DNA of 64,000 nucleotides. Source: Kappaphycus alvarezii. Its lineage: Eukaryota > Rhodophyta > Florideophyceae > Gigartinales > Solieriaceae. The notes below the pieces were generated by a model, which had not been told where the DNA came from, did no database searches, and saw nothing but the letters and a program-made list of their open reading frames with translations. The stretch is taken from contig NADL03000557.1 of the NCBI GenBank assembly GCA_002205965.3, positions 157,895 to 221,894 of the forward strand, read 5' to 3'. Positions 61,283 to 64,000 of this stretch are shown piece after piece. A program made the position numbers and the translations under genes. Numbering within the stretch: the stretch's first letter is position 1; every line of letters starts with the position of its first letter.

Positions 61283-64000
61283 ATGGATCTCAACGCTGCT
61301 CGTATAACGTCACAAGGGGCAAGAATGAAGACGTTGAGGAGTTTCTCTATACATATGTCAACGTGTGATGCGTGAGAAGCGATGAAGAGAAGGCCGAAAG
61401 TATCTTCGCCTAGCTTTCATGGTGACGCAAAGCACAAATATAGAGCCAAGTTTATCAACGGGTGGTCTCTGAACGGGGATGGGCGTAACTTCGGTGAGGT
61501 ATGTGAGTGGCTTGTGAAAGAATATGCCAAGAAGGTAGAACAGATGAGATGATTCGTACGCCATAGAGGCCCGCTCAACTTCGACGATTTGTTAAGCTCA
61601 TTGGTATACTTGTGTGATCTCTATGAAAAGGCTGGGTTCAACGCCCAAGCCAAGTACGGAATGCTGCGTAAGACGGCGATGGGGGATAAGCGGCTCTCCG
61701 ATTTCCTCCTCATCAAGGGCCCTCACACTTTTAATGAACTGAAGAGTACCATAGTAAAATTTGTCAAAAATTCGGAGACGTTCAGTCACTAAGTGAAATA
61801 CCGAGGGAAACCCGTACATCTATGCCGATCGTACATCCTGAAAAGAATTATCAAAGGCCAGCTACTAGCGCAGCAGCATTGGAATCAGTCAGGAGCGATG
61901 TCAAAAACTTGGAAGAAAGGTTGGAAACCCGATTCGATAATCGACTTGACATGATAACTCGCAGTTGGAAAGCCTTACTCTTACCATTAAGAAGAACCAG
62001 TCTGGGGCCCCCAAGGCCGCAGAAGTCTGTTCCTACTGTCACAAGCCTGGACACTTTGCAAATAGGTGTCCTGATAATCCACATAGAAACACTCGTTGTG
62101 GAAAGTGCGGTCGATATGGGCATCATGAAAGTAACTGCTGGTCAAAGACAACAGAAAGCAAATTTATCGGACGCAAAGATCGAGTCAGGACCAGAGATGA
62201 AAATCTTACAAACAGAAAGGATCACAAGTTGACGGATGCCGGTAATGTATCCATCGCTGAAGAAATCAGTCAAGTCACTGTGACAAAAAGGGATGGGGAA
62301 GGGAAACATTTTATCGAAAAACCTAGGCTAGATTATGGAATGCTGGAACTATCCCAGCACCTGTACCTCCTCGAACCAAGAGGTCTGATCAAGTTGTTCC
62401 AGGAGTGGGAGTCACTCCGGCCAAGAAGACGAAAAAGAGTAAGAAATTTAAGAATATCCCGAAGACGTACTAGAATATGTGAAGAAGTACTTTGGTGGCT
62501 GAGCTTGCATGGACCCCAACTGGGATAACGTTTGGTCAACTTTTGAGGGGCGACGCAGAGGACCGAGAAAAGAACTCAAAAAAATTATCAGGTCTAATAA
62601 GTCCGCTAAGGGTAAGAACTGTTTCTTCAATCGGCCTCGACAGCACCAAGACGTCTTAAACTAGTACCAGTCAAAGTATTGGGAATGCAAACCAGCTCTT
62701 TTCGACTCGGGCGCTGTTCCAAACCTTATTTCAAAACTTTGGTGACAGATCTAGGTCTTGAAATTATTCCAACTACTCGAAGAATAACTGTGGCGGATGG
62801 AACCGTATCAAAATGCATGGGCACTGTTGACAAGGTTTCCGTGTTCTTTGGGGACTCTAAAGTTGATGTAGACTTTCTGTCATGCCTGATCCCCTTTCGA
62901 TGCAATCATTGGCTGCCCTACTATGGAAAGACTAGGGACCTGCATTGACTTGGCAACCAAATCGTTTCAGTTAATGTTGACGGCAGAAACCGTGAAGATG
63001 CCCCTGGATTTCGACAAAAGCACACATCCGGTAAGATTTGAGAGAAACGGACAGTGAAGATTTCACTTCTAGCTATGAAAGCGAAGATTCCGAACCAACT
63101 AAACTTTCGGAAGTGGAGAAGGGTACGCTCGGGGGATACTGAACATGGCAATGGAATGATTATGATTCTGGGTTTTGAAACAGATGAAGACTGGAATTCT
63201 AGGGAGGTGTGACACCTGAATGTGTTTCTTTTTGCGATAATATCGAATCAAAGGACGGAATTCGGAGCATGAAAGAAGATTACAATTGCAAGAAAACAGG
63301 AATATATATCGGATTCCATATCTGAAGAGTGAGCACGCCGGAAGAAGTCCTTCAAAATTTGGGGGGAGGAGAGCTCAGAAGAAGAAGGCGCCAAATGGCA
63401 GAAATTCAAGAAAATGCAGCACCTCCCCGCCGCCTCAATGAAATATCCGACATGTTAACATCTTCCGAAGTAATTGATGGAGCGCTTCCGATCTAAGACA
63501 AGCAAGTGTACCGGTCACTCACTCATTTGAACTTACCGCACTCAACCGATTTACCACAGGCCTAGACGTCAACCGCCAAAATATGACCAATTTATCTCAG
63601 AAAATGTTACAAGTATGCTGAAAATGATATTATTCGACCAGTTTCATCCCCATGGTCATTTCCGTTGTGATAGCACCAAAGAAGGATGGAAAACTTCGCT
63701 TTTGCGTCGATTACCGACAACTGAACCAGAGAATGATACCCGATCGATTTCCGATTCCGAACATGGAGGAGATCCTCGAGGACCTGAAGGATGGGAGATA
63801 TTTCACCTCAATTGACCTTTACACTGGCTATTGGCAGATTCCATTGGATGAAAAATGTAAGGAAAAAAAACCTTTACCAGCAAAGCCGGTACTTCAGGTT
63901 CGAAGTGATGCCTTTTGGTCTCATGAATGCACCAGCTACATTCCAAAGAATGATGAACGAGGTTTTGAAAGGACTTCCATTCGCAAGAGTCTATATCGAT
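61283..64000 (+). pseudogene. Ty3/gypsy element D gag and pol, cut by window end
   Basis: Close relative of element A. Gag starts at ATG 61283; both zinc knuckles are intact (CSYCHKPGHFANRC near 62030, CGKCGRYGHHESNC near 62105). The protease segment runs near 62690-62950. RT is open near 63650-63870 with KDGKLRFCVDYRQL and TSIDLYTGYWQ, so the first catalytic Asp is present here but not in A. Single missing bases relative to A occur every ~50-150 bp (for example near 61310, 61365, 61540, 62660, 62875), so no long frame survives. RT continues beyond base 64000. Confidence 0.75.

Noticed and set aside
1-64000. CRISPR arrays, bacterial operons, rRNA genes
   Set aside because: No spaced direct repeats of CRISPR type and no rRNA sequence seen; all repeat structure is explained by eukaryotic transposable elements.

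Overview
This is eukaryotic nuclear DNA made almost entirely of transposable elements. It has one convincing single-copy host gene: a high-affinity nitrate transporter of the NRT2/NNP family at 47597-49104 on the minus strand. An intron-poor nitrate transporter embedded in retrotransposon-rich DNA fits an alga (red alga or stramenopile) or a related protist. The species cannot be named from this sequence, and no tRNA, rRNA or CRISPR locus was recognised.

Layout. 1-12.1 kb: GC-rich non-LTR retrotransposons (LINE copies L1, L2, L7, L3). They have two overlapping ORFs; ORF2 carries a reverse transcriptase and, at its C-terminus, a Cys-Cys-His-Cys plus PD-D signature like restriction-like endonuclease LINEs. 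L2 has its 5' end inverted. 12.1-20.5 kb: Ty3/gypsy element A with gag, protease, RT, RNase H, integrase and two tandem accessory domains after the integrase. 20.6-26.7 kb: LINE L4 (minus), the C-terminus of LINE L8, several 5'-truncated LINE 3' ends and a possible small secreted peptide gene. 27.46-35.68 kb: a DDE transposon with 25-bp terminal inverted repeats, interrupted by Ty3/gypsy element C, which has its own LTRs and a CGCCC target duplication. 35.8-44.25 kb: decayed Ty3/gypsy element B (minus), a relative of A with the same accessory domains. 44.3-45.85 kb: a 1.5-kb solo LTR of the A/B/D family with an intact ATCCG duplication. 46.3-47.1 kb: LINE 3' fragment L6. 47.6-49.1 kb: nitrate transporter. 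49.1-52.5 kb: gene-poor. 52.53-58.74 kb: a nearly complete Ty1/copia element. 58.9-59.83 kb: LINE ORF1 fragment L5. 59.83-64 kb: Ty3/gypsy element D, cut by the window end.

Two features look new. First, the long LTR of the A/B/D gypsy family contains its own ORF, preceded by a separate TATA box. It encodes a protein with a basic N-terminus, an acidic middle and an acidic-hydrophobic C-terminus, and traces occur in five LTRs. Second, A and B both carry, downstream of the integrase, two tandem homologous domains with the core motif ICLCFRxLNGP that I cannot place in any family. Many frame breaks in element A, and the one in the nitrate transporter, fall in homopolymer runs, so some apparent pseudogenes may be assembly indels.
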